Shown: positions 1-10,509, counted from the first letter of the stretch. The stretch is DNA of 64,000 nt from Heterocephalus glaber (GCF_000247695.1 NW_004624734.1:8290277-8354276), one strand, 5' to 3'. Program-made: numbers and translations. The notes: a model not told the origin generated them from the sequence alone.

Positions 1-750
1 TGAAATATCTATCTCAGTTTGTGACTTAATGTTTTACTTTTTATGATATTATTTATAAAGATATTAAGCTTAATGCCATTGAATTTATTACTGGTTTCCC
101 TTATAGTATGAGCTTTTATGTCTTACTAAGATATTCTTCTCTACCTAAAGGTCATAAATATATTCACTTTGTTTTATAAAATTCTTCAAGTTTTCTCTTT
201 CAATAGTTATCTATAATCCATCTGGAATGGTTGAGGTATTGATTTGATTTCAGTCATTTATAATGTAGATATTCAGTTGCTCCAGTACTGTTTACCAATG
301 ACCCACATTGCCCTGTTGATCAGTGGTGCCCACATGTGTGTAGCTCTGCTTCCCTTTCTTTGGCCTATTTATCTAAGGCTTGTATAATAATTCTTGCTGT
401 CTTATAAGACAAATTCCTCTACCTTACTCTATAATAAATGTCCTGGCTTTTGTTATCCCTTTGCACTTTCATATACATTTTAGAAACTGCTCATTAAATA
501 TAACCAAAAATCTTGTAGGAATTTTGACTGGAATTTTAATGAATCTATGAATCAGTGAATCACTTAAAGAAGAACTGAAGCTTTTAGAGTATTGAGTCTT
601 GCATTCCATGAAGATGGTATATCTCCCCTTTTATGTAGGTCTACTTTTATGTCTTCCAGTAGTTTTATAATAGTCCTTATAAAGATTTTGCATGTTTTTG
701 TTAGATTTATTTCTAGGCATTTTATATTTTGGATACTATTCCAAATACTG
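1..750 (-). mobile_element. L1M fragment (antisense), in TUNAR intron
   Basis: This AT-rich sequence resembles the antisense of old L1 ORF2 regions (for example the stretch around 690-750 with tagatttatttctaggcat). It is heavily decayed, with no open frame. Confidence 0.5.
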
Positions 751-754
751 TCTT

Positions 755-935
755 TTAAAAATTAACATCTTTATTGAGAGATAATTCACAGACCAAAAAA
801 ATTCACCCACATAAAGGGCACAACTTGATTATTTTGGTATATTCACAGAGTTATACAACTCTCACTGAAAAAAGCTAAGTTTAGAACATTTTTATCACCT
901 CCCAAAACACCTTTCCTATTTGCAGTCACTACTCA
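755..935 (-). mobile_element. L1M 3'-end fragment (antisense)
   Basis: The segment 'tttattgagagataattcac' and the following 'attcacagagttatacaact' match the antisense of mammalian L1M 3' UTRs. It is probably a separate insertion from the fragment to its left, because the order does not fit one element. Confidence 0.6.
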
Positions 936-2194
936 CTCGACTCTGCACTCAGCCCCTGGCAGAAAGGGATGAGTGAATGAGAATACATAAGTGGATTTGT
1001 ACTCTTGCAGCAAGCTTTATGCCAGACATTGCCTGGACCTGGTTCTTGCTTTTTGTTTAATTTTGTTTTCATTTTCCCCTCCTCTCTGCTACTGCCCTCG
1101 TTCCAGGCTGATCTCCCAGGCTCTCTGTCTCTTCCATCTCTGTGTGCCCTCTGCACCCTGGCCAACAGCGGTGTCCAAAGAAGACAGGGTTCTAACTGTG
1201 CCTGTCCCGTGATGCCCTTGACCAGTGCCCTGGGACTCCAGCCACACTCCTGACGTGGTTTCTATGGGGAAAGTCAGGCTGATGGCCAGAGCAACATGGA
1301 AATGAGTTTCTGGAGCCCCTCTCTCCTGTGCGTTGGTGAAGGGCTCTTCCTGTCTGCTGTAGAGCCCTCAGAATGGAAACACAGCCGACCTCATTATCCC
1401 CTCCACTTCCTCCTGAGTCAGAGCTATCTTAGGGTTAACTCGGGGAAGAGCTAAATTAAGCCTTGAAACCAAGCAGCCTCCATGACAGGCACTTTGTTGT
1501 ACTTGAGTGACTGTGAAGATATAGGGCTCTGGTAATAAGCACAGCACTAAGCACATCTCTTAAGGCTGGCCTTGGCTGTCCATTCCCTGCCCTGCAGAGA
1601 GCCCAGGTTGGTATTCTCTGCTGGGCACCTGCTCCATGCAGCACTGTGCTTGGGGACAGCGGCTCAAAAGCTCTCCTTCCCGGGACTCACAGTCTCTCTA
1701 AAAAGACAGATACACAAAGAGACCTCGGGAAGAGATGACGGGTGTTTGGCGAGACCTCTGTCCAGAGTGAAAGAGGAAATGGTTTTCGAAAATCCTCACA
1801 CCTTCTTTTGGCTTCCTGCAAAGTGAGCCAAACTGGGGAGGGTGTCAATCCGAAATCACTGCCCTGAAAAGCTGTTTGTTAGGAGCCACTAAGTCACAAG
1901 TGTGTACATCCTACGCCTTGGCCTTTCCTTTCCAGGGGTCTATTGCCAAGGAAGCTGTACAAATATACATTTTACATCAAAAGAAAGAGCTGTTGGACTT
2001 TAGTTAAAATATGTATGCAGCAGCATTTTAAGGGAAAGTGTCATAGCATCTGCAGTTCACTTTGAAATGCACCCAGAAAGGTGCAGGGGTAAGGGATGGG
2101 TAGGTGTGTAGTAAAGCTGGCACAGGCCAGCAGCGTGTCAGTGGCAGAGTTTAGATGCCAAGGGTGGGGATGTTCACTGTACAGTTCTTTCAGT
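936..2194. other. TUNAR intron sequence, L2 relic at about 1610-1730
   Basis: No gene or strong signal is seen. The piece at 1610-1730 (ggcacctgctccatgcagca, then gactcacagtctctct) looks like an antisense L2 3' end. The remainder is unique intron sequence. Confidence 0.45.
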
Positions 2195-2630
2195 TTTGCA
2201 GCATGTTAAAATTTTTCGTGTAAAATATTGGGGAAATGCATACATATGTTCACCAGAAAACCCATACAGGAAGCATTATTCATAATAAACGGACGTAGAA
2301 TACCCACAGCTCATACAACCTGGGTAGATTTAAAAAATAATGTTGATGGAAAAAAGTTAGATATGTAAGAGAACATACTGTATGACTCAATTTATATAAA
2401 ATTTAGAACCAGGCAAAACCGACCTGTGATGGTAGAAGCTATGTAGTGGTTTTCAGGAGCTGAGGAAGGGACAGTGACCAGATGGGACACCACAGGAGGC
2501 CCCTGGGTGTAGCAGGTTCTGATTCTCAATCTTAATGCTTGTTAAACAGATGTATCAAGCTGTATGCTTAAACTGTACACACCTCTCTCTGTGTTCATTA
2601 TACATTATTAAAATTATTCTAGGGGAAGGA
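2195..2630 (+). mobile_element. L1M 3'-end fragment (sense)
   Basis: The stretch with 'gcattattcataataaacg', a 'tatgactcaatttatataaa' block, a 'gtggttttcaggagctgagg' block and 'cttaaactgtacac' is the typical 3' end of old L1M elements in sense orientation. An A-rich tail ends it near 2640. Confidence 0.7.
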
Positions 2631-3004
2631 AAAAAAAGAAAGAAAAGCAAACAGAAGCTTTTCCTAGCTGAGCGCTGGGAATAGGAAACCACTCAAAGCG
2701 TGTCTAGCAAACCAAAGTGTGAAGGAACCAAAGCCTCCCTGGAGGACATGCATTTGTTTACTTCTGCACACATTCCTGCTGCATCCATTCGTTCCTCCAG
2801 TCTGCACTGGCGTACCATCCCTACATACAGATGTCTCCCCACAGACACTGTGTCCTAAGTCCTGCGCTGATCAATGAGGTGAGGCCCAGCTCTTTCAGGG
2901 GTCCATGCTTGTAGTGAGAGGAGCACCAAGCCAGTCCCCCTTCCTGGGTTCCTGCTGGTGATCCTCCCTGGAGATATTCCCTGAGATGTCACGGACTCCC
3001 ACAT

Positions 3005-3890
3005 TAGTCAGGGTGTGCCTGTGAAAGAGAAGCAATAGGAGGCTGTGTGTGTGTAAACCAATTTATTATGAGGAACTGACTCATGATTTTGGAGACCAAC
3101 ACATCCTAAGGTATACAGGCTGCATCAGCCGGCAGGAGGCCTAGGGGACCCAGTGGTGTAGTCCTTTCCAGTTCCAAGACTTGAAGGCCAAGACCCTTTT
3201 AGAAAAGGCTGATTGAAATTTGAAAGTTTCAGACCAAAGGCAGAAAAAGGTTGGTGTATACTTGTCACCTTTCTATTACTGGGACAAAATACCTGACATA
3301 CCCAGCTTAAAGGAAAAAAAGGTGTATTTTGGCTCATGGTTTCAGAGGTTTCAGTCCCTGGTCAGCTTGCCCCTAGGCAGAAAGGGTCTGGTGGAAAAGA
3401 GCTGCTCACCTCATGGCAGTGCAGGAAGCAGAGATAGAAGGAAATGTACCCTTCAAAGACACCCCCTGAGTGACCTCCTTCCTCCAGCCATGCCCACCTC
3501 CTACAGCACAGTCAGCTGTGAACTCATTAGAGGATCATCAGTAAGGTTACCCACAATTTAATCACCTTCCCAAAGCCCCACACTTGAACACACGACCCAT
3601 TGGGGGACATATTTGCTACGAACTATATAACAGTGTCCCAGCTTAAAGGCAGTCAGGCAGAGGGCAGCCTCTTTCTTTCGGGAATATCTACCTTTTGTTT
3701 CTTTCCTACTTCCCTGCTGGCTGAGGCCCACACACATAGAGGAGGGCCATCTGCATTCCTCAGTCTACCAATCCAGGGCTAATCTGGTCCAGAAGCACCC
3801 TCACTGGCACACTGGAATGTTGTTCCGACATTATCTGGGGAGCCCTGGCCCCTGGCAGTTGACACATGGAATTAACCATCACAGCCCCAA
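3005..3890 (-). mobile_element. MLT2-type ERVL LTR, split by a MaLR LTR
   Basis: The left part (3005-3250: 'agaagcaataggaggctgtg', then a 'tttattatgaggaactgact' block) and the right part (3625-3890, ending 'gttgacacatggaattaacc') together resemble one MLT2 LTR in reverse orientation. The 360 bp between them is a different LTR. It is noncoding and decayed. Confidence 0.55.
3262..3622 (-). mobile_element. Solo MaLR-type LTR inside the MLT2 LTR
   Basis: It shares the pattern of the LTRs at 14030 and 60125: a 'ttactgggacaaaatacc' start, 'ttggctcatggtttcagagg', and a C-rich middle. Its nested position makes it younger than the MLT2 host copy. Confidence 0.6.
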
Positions 3891-4044
3891 AGCATGGAGA
3901 GCCTTCTGGCTATAAAGCTGCAGCTCTCTGACAGAGGAAACGTCTATCCCCTCCCAGCACATACCCACACATTGGTTCTTTTTACACATGGTTTGGATTA
4001 AAAATTGGCAGGGAAGAAGGTTTCAGCTGCCCATCATGCCCTGG

Positions 4045-4400
4045 ATGGCCATGCTAATTAAAAAATAATTTGGGTTATTGTAAAATATAACATACATGTA
4101 GAAGATTAGCTAAATAAATGCCTTACAGTTTAAAGAATAATGAAAAATAAACAGGCAAGTGCCCAGCACCCACCTTGGCAGGGGGGCAGTGGCCAGTGTC
4201 TTAGAAGGCTGTGGGCCCTTTCCCAAATCATGCCATTGTGCTCTTGCCTGGGGAAGCCCCTCTCCTGAGTTTTGCGCAAACTATCTCTCTGCTTTTTATA
4301 AAAATCAAAGTATGCACCTCTAAAACACTATCCTGTGTGGTTTTGCCAGTTCTGAGCCTTTAGGAGTCGAGTCACAGTGCACGTACTCTGCTGCGGTGTG
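4045..4400 (-). mobile_element. L1M 3'-end fragment (antisense), decayed
   Basis: 'ttattgtaaaatataacata' followed by 'gcccagcacccaccttgg' and later 'gtgtggttttgccagttct' follow the order of an antisense L1M 3' UTR. The right boundary is vague. Confidence 0.4.
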
Positions 4401-5170
4401 CTGTCCTGGGGAACCCGAGTCTCCACGTCGTCCTTGTGCCTGGCCCGCCGTAGGCTCTGCCACCTGTGAGCATCTGCTCGCCCCTTGAGGCATCCACGGC
4501 TCTGCTGTGGCAGGGGAAATGAGGAGGAATGTTCTGTCCTGGTGTCCAGCTGTGCAGAAGCAGGACTTCCTGTCAGGTGTGAGCACACAGCAGGTTCCCA
4601 AGTGCAGGGTGTGCGTCACTCCCTCAGGGAACACCAGGGGGCTTCCTGGGACGATGGCGCAGTCTCATTCCCAGCAGAGACCCTGCAGGTCCCGCGCAGT
4701 GCTGCCTCCCTTGTACTGCACGTGGACCTCTTGCCAGCCGCTCTGAGTTCCTGGGTCCCATCCACCCTGCCCCTCTTGCAGCCACAGCTTCAGAATGGGT
4801 GAGACCACGGTGCCCCCGCAGCCTGCCTGACCACACGATGCCACACCTCTTGGGTGTGACCCAGTATGTGAAAGTCTGCAACTTTCTCCCCACCCTGGCC
4901 GAGCTGACGAGTTCTCACTTGACTGCTGGACAGGGGTTTGGTTTCTGCTTCCACGGAAAGGGAGGAACAGGCTCCAAAAAGCCATTGTGCCCAGGTTGGA
5001 CGTCTGGACTCATGTTCTTGTGCTCATTCGATGGCCATGTTCTGCTTTTTCCCAGCAGCGCATCCCAAGAGTGGGTCAGTGACTATGTCCTGCGGTCCAG
5101 GCGCGAAGCATGAAATCACCACCCCCAGCGATTCTGCCTGGCTGTGGAGAGGACCCTGGAAAATGATAAT
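4401..5170. other. 3' part of last TUNAR intron
   Basis: GC-richer intron sequence without a recognised repeat. The microprotein frame stays open leftwards to an ATG at 4938, but that part is intronic (see the rejected list). Confidence 0.5.
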
Positions 5171-5198
5171 CTTTTGTGCTGCCTCTTCCCACTTGCAG
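5171..5198 (+). promoter_or_regulatory. TUNAR: 3' splice site of the TUNAR last exon
   Basis: A pyrimidine-rich run is followed by ACTTGCAG/GT, the canonical acceptor form. It is the nearest strong acceptor upstream of the microprotein ATG and gives a leader with no competing ATG. Confidence 0.75.
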
Positions 5199-5237
5199 GT
5201 TAGCCTGGAGAGGAAGATAAAGACATTTGCAACCAAG

Positions 5238-5384
5238 ATGGTAATCACGAGCGGAAATGATGAAGACAGAGGAGGTCAAGAAAAAGAGAGCAAAGAGGAG
5301 AGCATCCTGGCCATGCTGGGGATCATCGGGACCATCCTGAACCTGATCGTTATCATTTTCGTCTACATATACACCACACTGTGA
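5238..5384 (+). CDS. TUNAR: TUNAR microprotein (pTUNAR/BNLN), 48 aa
   Basis: The frame has 48 codons plus TGA. The start was chosen because the ATG lies 39 nt after a splice acceptor, is the first ATG of the exon, and has A at -3 and G at +4. Residues 1-22 are hydrophilic and highly charged (D8 E9 D10 R11, E15 K16 E17, K19 E20 E21). Residues 23-45 form one uninterrupted hydrophobic helix (LAMLGIIGTILNLIVIIF core), followed by YIYTTL at the C-terminus. I recognise this as the TUNAR-encoded microprotein, and the length equals that known for mammals. From memory it differs from human at residues 6 (G here, E in human) and 23 (I here, V in human). Published work places the protein in the ER membrane, where it associates with SERCA2 and tunes calcium handling in neural and beta cells, like phospholamban and sarcolipin. 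The frame is intact with no frameshift. Confidence 0.95.
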   Translation: MVITSGNDEDRGGQEKESKEESILAMLGIIGTILNLIVIIFVYIYTTL

Positions 5385-5965
5385 GTGGCCCAGCGTGTCC
5401 TCAGAGGATCCAATGGCCACGCGGCAGGAGTCCTGTGTGTCCTCCGATCAGTGACCAGACGCCGGGAGGACCGCCAGGCCCGACACAAACCGCTGCATCC
5501 ATGCCCCTCTGAACTCCATAAAAGGTCACAAAAGAAACCGATCCTGCTGCTAGGAGCAGACACCAAAGCACAATGAATCCAACAAAACTCGTTCATGCCC
5601 CGAGGAACTCAGCGGCTTTAACAGGAGCCCTGGGAGCGTGCTCGGAAGTGCAGCCCTGGGAACCACCAGCAAGCGGGCGGGTGCAGAAACTCATTGCTCC
5701 TGGTCGCTGACACACCTCGTACTCCCCGTGTTGGAGAGGATGCCCAGGATGGACGCAGCTCAGCGGGGCGTCTCTGAGGCGCGCACTCCACCTTCACCAG
5801 ATGAGCTGTTCGGCGGCAGCAGCCACGGGGATGGACCTTCTGCAGGCACAGGTGTCCGCTGTCACAGTGTCTGACCATTGGTTACTGGGGAGATAACTTA
5901 TTTTTCTTTTTCATTGGCTTGACGTGTGTATCTGTTCATATCAACGTTTATAAATATATATTTTT

Positions 5966-5971
5966 AATAAA
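5966..5971 (+). terminator. TUNAR: Proximal poly(A) signal AATAAA of TUNAR
   Basis: A canonical AATAAA lies in an AT-rich stretch 582 nt after the microprotein stop. A CA cleavage candidate is about 20 nt downstream (near 5989). Use would give a last exon of roughly 790 nt. Confidence 0.6.
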
Positions 5972-6130
5972 CGTGCTCTATTTTTAGCATGAACCGAATA
6001 TTTGGAGAGGCACTTCCAAATCCGCAGTGCTTTCTTTAGTTTCCACTGCTTTGCCCCCTCTTCTCAACCGCAGAATTTCTTTTGTGTAGCATTGTAGTCC
6101 TCTTGTCTCATCTGGAACCTTTTGCCTTTT

Positions 6131-6183
6131 GCTCTTGTGTCTCCTCTCCTCTCTTCTCTGTCTCTCTATTCTCTCTCTCTCTG
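6131..6183 (+). promoter_or_regulatory. TUNAR: CU-rich tract in the TUNAR 3' UTR
   Basis: Over about 53 nt nearly every base on the sense strand is C or T, with repeated CTCT, TCTT and CTCTCTCT units. Such tracts bind PTBP1 and poly-C/hnRNP-K type proteins, both reported TUNAR RNA partners. It lies only in the long 3' UTR form. Binding is inferred, not shown. Confidence 0.4.
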
Positions 6184-7039
6184 GTCTGGAGGACATTTTT
6201 GTGTAATACCAGCCATGGTCTTGGTTGGTGCATGTTTTAAGATTGTCGAGCGGCTTTTTGTTGTTATATCAGAGATATGAAACAATCGTGGGCATGCAGA
6301 CCTTAGATGCACCCTATCTTTACTGAGAACTATGCATGAACAAGGGCTGAGCGATAGATCAGCTTTAAAAAAAAACTTGCAAAAGGACAACGGCTGAGGA
6401 AGAAGAGTGGTGAGCTTTGCAGATCAAACTCTGGACGGAATATTCAGCATCTTGCCGGCAGCATTATTATTTCATTCATGCAGCCATTCTTTTCTCAGAT
6501 TTTGATTTCATTGACCATGAGGGATGGGATGAGCAGGAGGAAACTCAGCCTTAGGTGCATAATTCCTTCTTTAGCAAGATGCCTAGTGTCCCCTTTGCAG
6601 GTGGGTGGGGTGTCAATGACACAAAGCCCACAGTGGTTCAGGCTGTGAGGACCCCTGTGACAGGTGACTTGTCAGCGCCCCGGAAGGGGGTGTGCTGATC
6701 ATCCCGAGCGATTGCTGTGCTTTAAAGCTCTGGGTTTCCCCAGTGTGAAGCTTCCTCCCTGGCAGGGGTGGTGGAATAAACACAGATTTGCCCTATTTTC
6801 CTGGCTCCCTGAAATGGCCCTTGCCTGGCTGCAGGGGCCAGTATTCTGCCTGTCAAGAGGGCAGCAAAAGGGGCTCAGGCTCTGAGGAAGTCTCTCCCTT
6901 CTTCCTGAAATTCCACCATTAGAGAGCCATTTCTTGGGCTCTACTAAGGGACCAGGCTCTTTTATAAAGCAAATGCCCCAAGCACCTGACTCTGACACTG
7001 ATTCATCAGATACCTTCTCTTCCCCCCAGACAGAAGGAA

Positions 7040-7215
7040 GCTGAGGTGTATTTAGGGCGTGCTGTGTGCTAGGAACTTTACGTACAAGTCATGGATCCTC
7101 ATGGTAACCCTGAAAAAGAGTCTTCGCGTGTCATAGAAGAAGGGAGGGCTCAGGTCAGAAAGCTCCCTGGGGTCACATGGCTCCTTGTGAAGTTAGGACT
7201 CCAGCCCCACCAGAT
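7040..7215 (-). repeat. MIR SINE, in TUNAR long 3' UTR
   Basis: 'gtgctgtgtgctaggaactt' and later 'agctccctggggtcacatgg' follow the antisense MIR order. Confidence 0.6.
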
Positions 7216-7507
7216 TGCTCAGCCTAGAGAGTGCCTGGATGCTACTGAGGAAGAGAGGAAAAGGAGACGGGGAGAGGTGGCAGGGAACAGGGCCGGACAG
7301 GGACACAGCTCTGCACACCTGCCTCCCCGTCCCTGTAGCAGTAACCAGGCCTGGTCACTCCTGGGACACAGGCAGGATGTCACACAGGTGAGGACACAGG
7401 GCAGAGGAGGCTGTTGGCAATCAGCAGGGAGGTCGGGGAGGGCACTCTCCACGGGGCTCTGTGGTTCCAGAAAGTCTGTATGAAATTCTGAACAGTGAAC
7501 AGTCGAC

Positions 7508-7513
7508 AATAAA
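7508..7513 (+). terminator. TUNAR: Distal poly(A) signal AATAAA of TUNAR
   Basis: A second canonical AATAAA is followed within 30 nt by a CA cleavage candidate and then a T/GT-rich stretch (7538-7570). It would give a last exon of about 2.3 kb, plausible for the roughly 3-kb transcripts reported for this gene. Confidence 0.5.
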
Positions 7514-7539
7514 GGTGCAATGGAAAAAACTACCAGCAT

Positions 7540-8010
7540 CTTGTGCTTCTTCCTTTGCCTATATGTATTTTTAATTTTATTTTTTAAAAGAATGTGATTC
7601 TATTAAGCAGAATTCTGTTTGTACTGTGGACGCCCTGGTGATTTTATGAGTGTAGCAGTTTGGAATTGATTGGCGGGGAAAGCTGCCCCCTGAGCAGCCC
7701 TCTGATCAGCTCCTCAGTGGTCCTTCCAGGGGTCCTACCCCACAGCCTGGAAGAAGTGCAGCTGCCCAGCTGCTGCCCACAAGACATGCAGGACCCACCG
7801 CCCCTACAGCCCCAGCGTGCGTGTGATTGTGGGTCTTGTTTAGCAGAGAACGTGAACACCCACCGAGCAAGGTCTCAGCTCCCCTGGGCCCGAAGCTGAG
7901 GGTGCCATGGTGCCCTGTCCCCAGCATCTCAGGCGCTTGCCCCACCTCAGTGGCAGCAGCAGCACTTAGCACAACTCCTGGGCCGTGTGCCTCCCCCGGG
8001 GCCTTGCCCT
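7540..8010. other. Downstream flank of TUNAR, nothing recognised
   Basis: T-rich sequence after the distal poly(A) site is followed by GC-rich unique sequence. Open frames here lack start context, homology or splice signals. Confidence 0.4.
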
Positions 8011-8014
8011 CCTC

Positions 8015-8165
8015 AGATGGGACACAGCCTTGTGAGATGTGTATGCTTTCCCTCTTTGAACAAGATGAGGAAACAGCAGATTGACTTTCCTGAGACCCCA
8101 GCAGAGCCAAGTCAGCGCCAGGCTCCAAGGTGCCATCGCCTCCCGTGTCCCAGGCTGCGGGTGTG
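8015..8165 (-). repeat. MIR fragment
   Basis: 'aacaagatgaggaaacagca' is the antisense MIR core. Flanking pieces are decayed. Confidence 0.5.
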
Positions 8166-8589
8166 AGCTGTGCAGCCCCCTGGCTCATTGGGTGATAGCA
8201 CGTGGCTTCCCTCAGCCCTGCCGCTTTTTTTCCCAATCCAGCTGGCTCAGGGAGTGTGGCCAAGCAGATACCTCTTGCTTGTGCCCCAGGAAAGCTGCTC
8301 AGAAAGCCTGGCCCCTGGCGGGAGAGCCAGACATTTGTCACAGCTTGCACAGGGATTGGGAGCTATAAGGTGCTCATTCACACTGTGGCCCAAAACTGCT
8401 TGGTCCCGAATCCCATCTCTGCCTCTTGGGGTGTGAGTGACCTCAGCCACCTCACCAGCTCTGAGCCTTGAGTCTTGTGAGGATGAAAGATAACTGACCG
8501 TCTAGGGAAGGCCAGCCCTGCTGCAACAAGAGAGCTGCTGCGTTTCTGTCCACGACCTTAGTGGTTGGGCCCAGAATTCCACCCTTAGG

Positions 8590-8720
8590 TAGTCTGTCTC
8601 ATCTCACTGCTACAGAAAGTGCGGCCCAGAAAGGTGAGTGGACTTAGCCACGGCATAGGACTGTGAAGTCACAATGTGACGTGTGACACCTGGGCTCCAG
8701 GTGCCACTGCCTTCTCCTTT
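8590..8720 (-). repeat. MIR fragment
   Basis: 'agtgcggcccagaaaggtga' followed by a 'ggacttagccacggcatagg' block matches the antisense MIR core order. Confidence 0.5.
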
Positions 8721-10130
8721 GCAGCCAAGGAATGGTATTTACCCCCCAAGTAAAGGGGCTATGGTTCAGTGAAGGGGAGAGGCTGTCTCAAGGACATTCA
8801 AGTCCATTGTAAAGTTCCTGGACCCTGTGAAGCAGAGAGGGGTCTTGGGGTCCCACTGTGGAAGGGGCAGAAAGACTCTTTCCTAAGATATTTTTGTTCT
8901 TTTAGGCAACAAGGCAACTAAGACCCAATTGAACCAAGTCTCCAAGTCATACAGCTTGAGTCAAGGCTTTATAGATTTTTTTTTTTAAAAAAGGAAAAAT
9001 AAAAAGCTTCCAGTTAGTAAGGGGCTGGACCACAAGGCCTTTTCCTATTGTCCCTGCTCCTATGATTTGAGGGCAAAGGGCTTCCTGGGGTCCTGAGCCA
9101 TCCACTTGGCTTGTCTTCTGGGAGATGCTACCCAAGGCCAAGAGTGCAGTTTTGGGGACCCCTCCCTGCCTTGCTCCCCGAGATGAGAGGTCTCCAGTTC
9201 GCACGGTGTTCTGGTCTGCAGGGAGTGCAGAGAGCCACCCTCGTGAGGCACCACATGGGGACACACATAGCAGTTCAGTCCTGCTGTCATTCCCACCTTT
9301 TGTAAGTCATGTGTGCATGGTCACAGTTGGAAAAGAACTGCAATTTTTAAAAACTCTATACAATTTTTTAAAAGTAAGAACCTTCAAATCTCACCACCCA
9401 AAGGCAACCACTGTTAATATTTAGTTTATACATTAGAGATCAGGGGGCCTGTGGATCTATTTGGGGAGAACATTTTCCTTGACATTTTAAAATCCCATTG
9501 CTTTTTGGTGGGCATACTCTTCAGTTCACTGTCCCCATGTTCCTTGTCCTCTTAGAATGGACAACGCCCATGCTTCTGTCTCTGGTTGGACCTAAGTATT
9601 CTAGGTGGCATCCTTGAATGGACATTCAGACATCCTCATAAACAGTGAATTGAAGATTATAATTTGCACACATGGTGGCCTCATGCTGTCAACATTGCTC
9701 TCAGATATATTTTCATTAGCAAATGAAATAGTCTATCTTGGCAAACCAAGGTGACTGGTGTTCAGGGTTCTGTTCAGATGTACCAGCACAGATCTCCCTA
9801 GTGGCTTATTGTTGGACCTGAAAGTCCTTTTCATTTGCTATAAAACCTTCAGCCTTGCTCCTGAAAGCATCCCACTCATGGCCTCTGGCTCCCCCAGGAC
9901 TCCTCAGAGTGGTCCCAGGTGGTTCCCTTTACAGCAGGCTTTGAGGACAGACAGCTCCCTGTTTCTCAAATTCAACTGATGGTTGGGATCACCCAATGCA
10001 CATTACCCACACCCATTGCCAGGCCTCTGTTCTGGGTCACTGGTGAGTAGTTCTGGAGCAGAGCTTGCTGGGGTCTCTTTGACTGGTTTCCCAAATGATC
10101 AGGCAAATTCATCAGTCCAGATGGACACCT
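8721..10130. other. Intergenic, no gene; possible MER5-like piece
   Basis: Mostly unique sequence. Around 9330-9440 a 'caaccactgttaatattta' block hints at an L1M 3' end. Around 9960-10060 'gtttctcaaattcaactgat' hints at a MER5-like hAT fragment. Neither is firm. Confidence 0.35.
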
Positions 10131-10139
10131 AGCAGTCCA

Positions 10140-10260
10140 GGAGCTGATTCCAAGAACCCAGCACTCTGGTCTTGGACAGAGTCACTTTTCACCTGTATTT
10201 CCTCATCTGTAAAAAGGCAATGCTATCTAAGGCACAGATCACCATGGAAGTGAAATGAGA
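10140..10260 (+). repeat. MIR fragment
   Basis: 'ttcctcatctgtaaaaaggc' and 'gaagtgaaatgagacaatgc' are the sense MIR core and 3' part. Confidence 0.6.
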
Positions 10261-10377
10261 CAATGCAAATGGAGCCTCCACAGACTGCCTGGGAGAATGC
10301 ATGTGTTATTGGGGTCTCTGTCTGTCACAGGTCAGCATGATCACAGGATATATTCCAGTTTGGAGCTATTGTGCAGT

Positions 10378-10503
10378 CTCTCCCCACTCCATTCTCCTCC
10401 TCTTCCTCTCTGCTATCCTCCTCACTATCTCCTCCCTTCTCTCTCATCCCTTGTCCTTTCCTGTTTCTCTCTCTTCCCTGTCCCCTATTCCCCTCTGGCT
10501 CCC
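10378..10503 (+). repeat. Pyrimidine-rich low-complexity tract
   Basis: About 125 bp is almost entirely C and T on the + strand, with TCC/TCT units. It creates several chance open frames rich in S, L and P. Confidence 0.8.
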
Positions 10504-10509
10504 TCCAAA

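Larger units (their letters stand above)
5199..7535 (+). ncRNA. TUNAR: TUNAR terminal exon (mRNA/lncRNA, long 3' UTR)
   Basis: The left edge is set by a polypyrimidine tract (5171-5193) followed by CAG with AG at 5197-5198. The exon holds a 39-nt 5' leader without upstream ATG, the 48-codon frame, and a 3' UTR that ends near 5990 (signal at 5966) or near 7530 (signal at 7508). The AT-rich part at 5880-6480 contains no recognisable repeat, while a MIR fossil sits in the distal part (about 7040-7215). TUNAR RNA is known from mouse ES cells to act in pluripotency and neural differentiation with PTBP1, hnRNP-K and nucleolin, apart from its peptide. The exact 3' end is inferred and transcript data would settle it. 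Confidence 0.75.

Noticed and set aside
4938..5384. 148-codon frame containing the microprotein
   Set aside because: The first 100 codons lie upstream of the splice acceptor and are intronic. The spliced exon has its own strong ATG at 5238, matching the known 48-residue protein.
7706..8350. 214-codon minus-strand frame
   Set aside because: It is a chance frame in GC-rich sequence, overlaps a MIR fossil, has no domain or splice support, and other frames are open in the same place.
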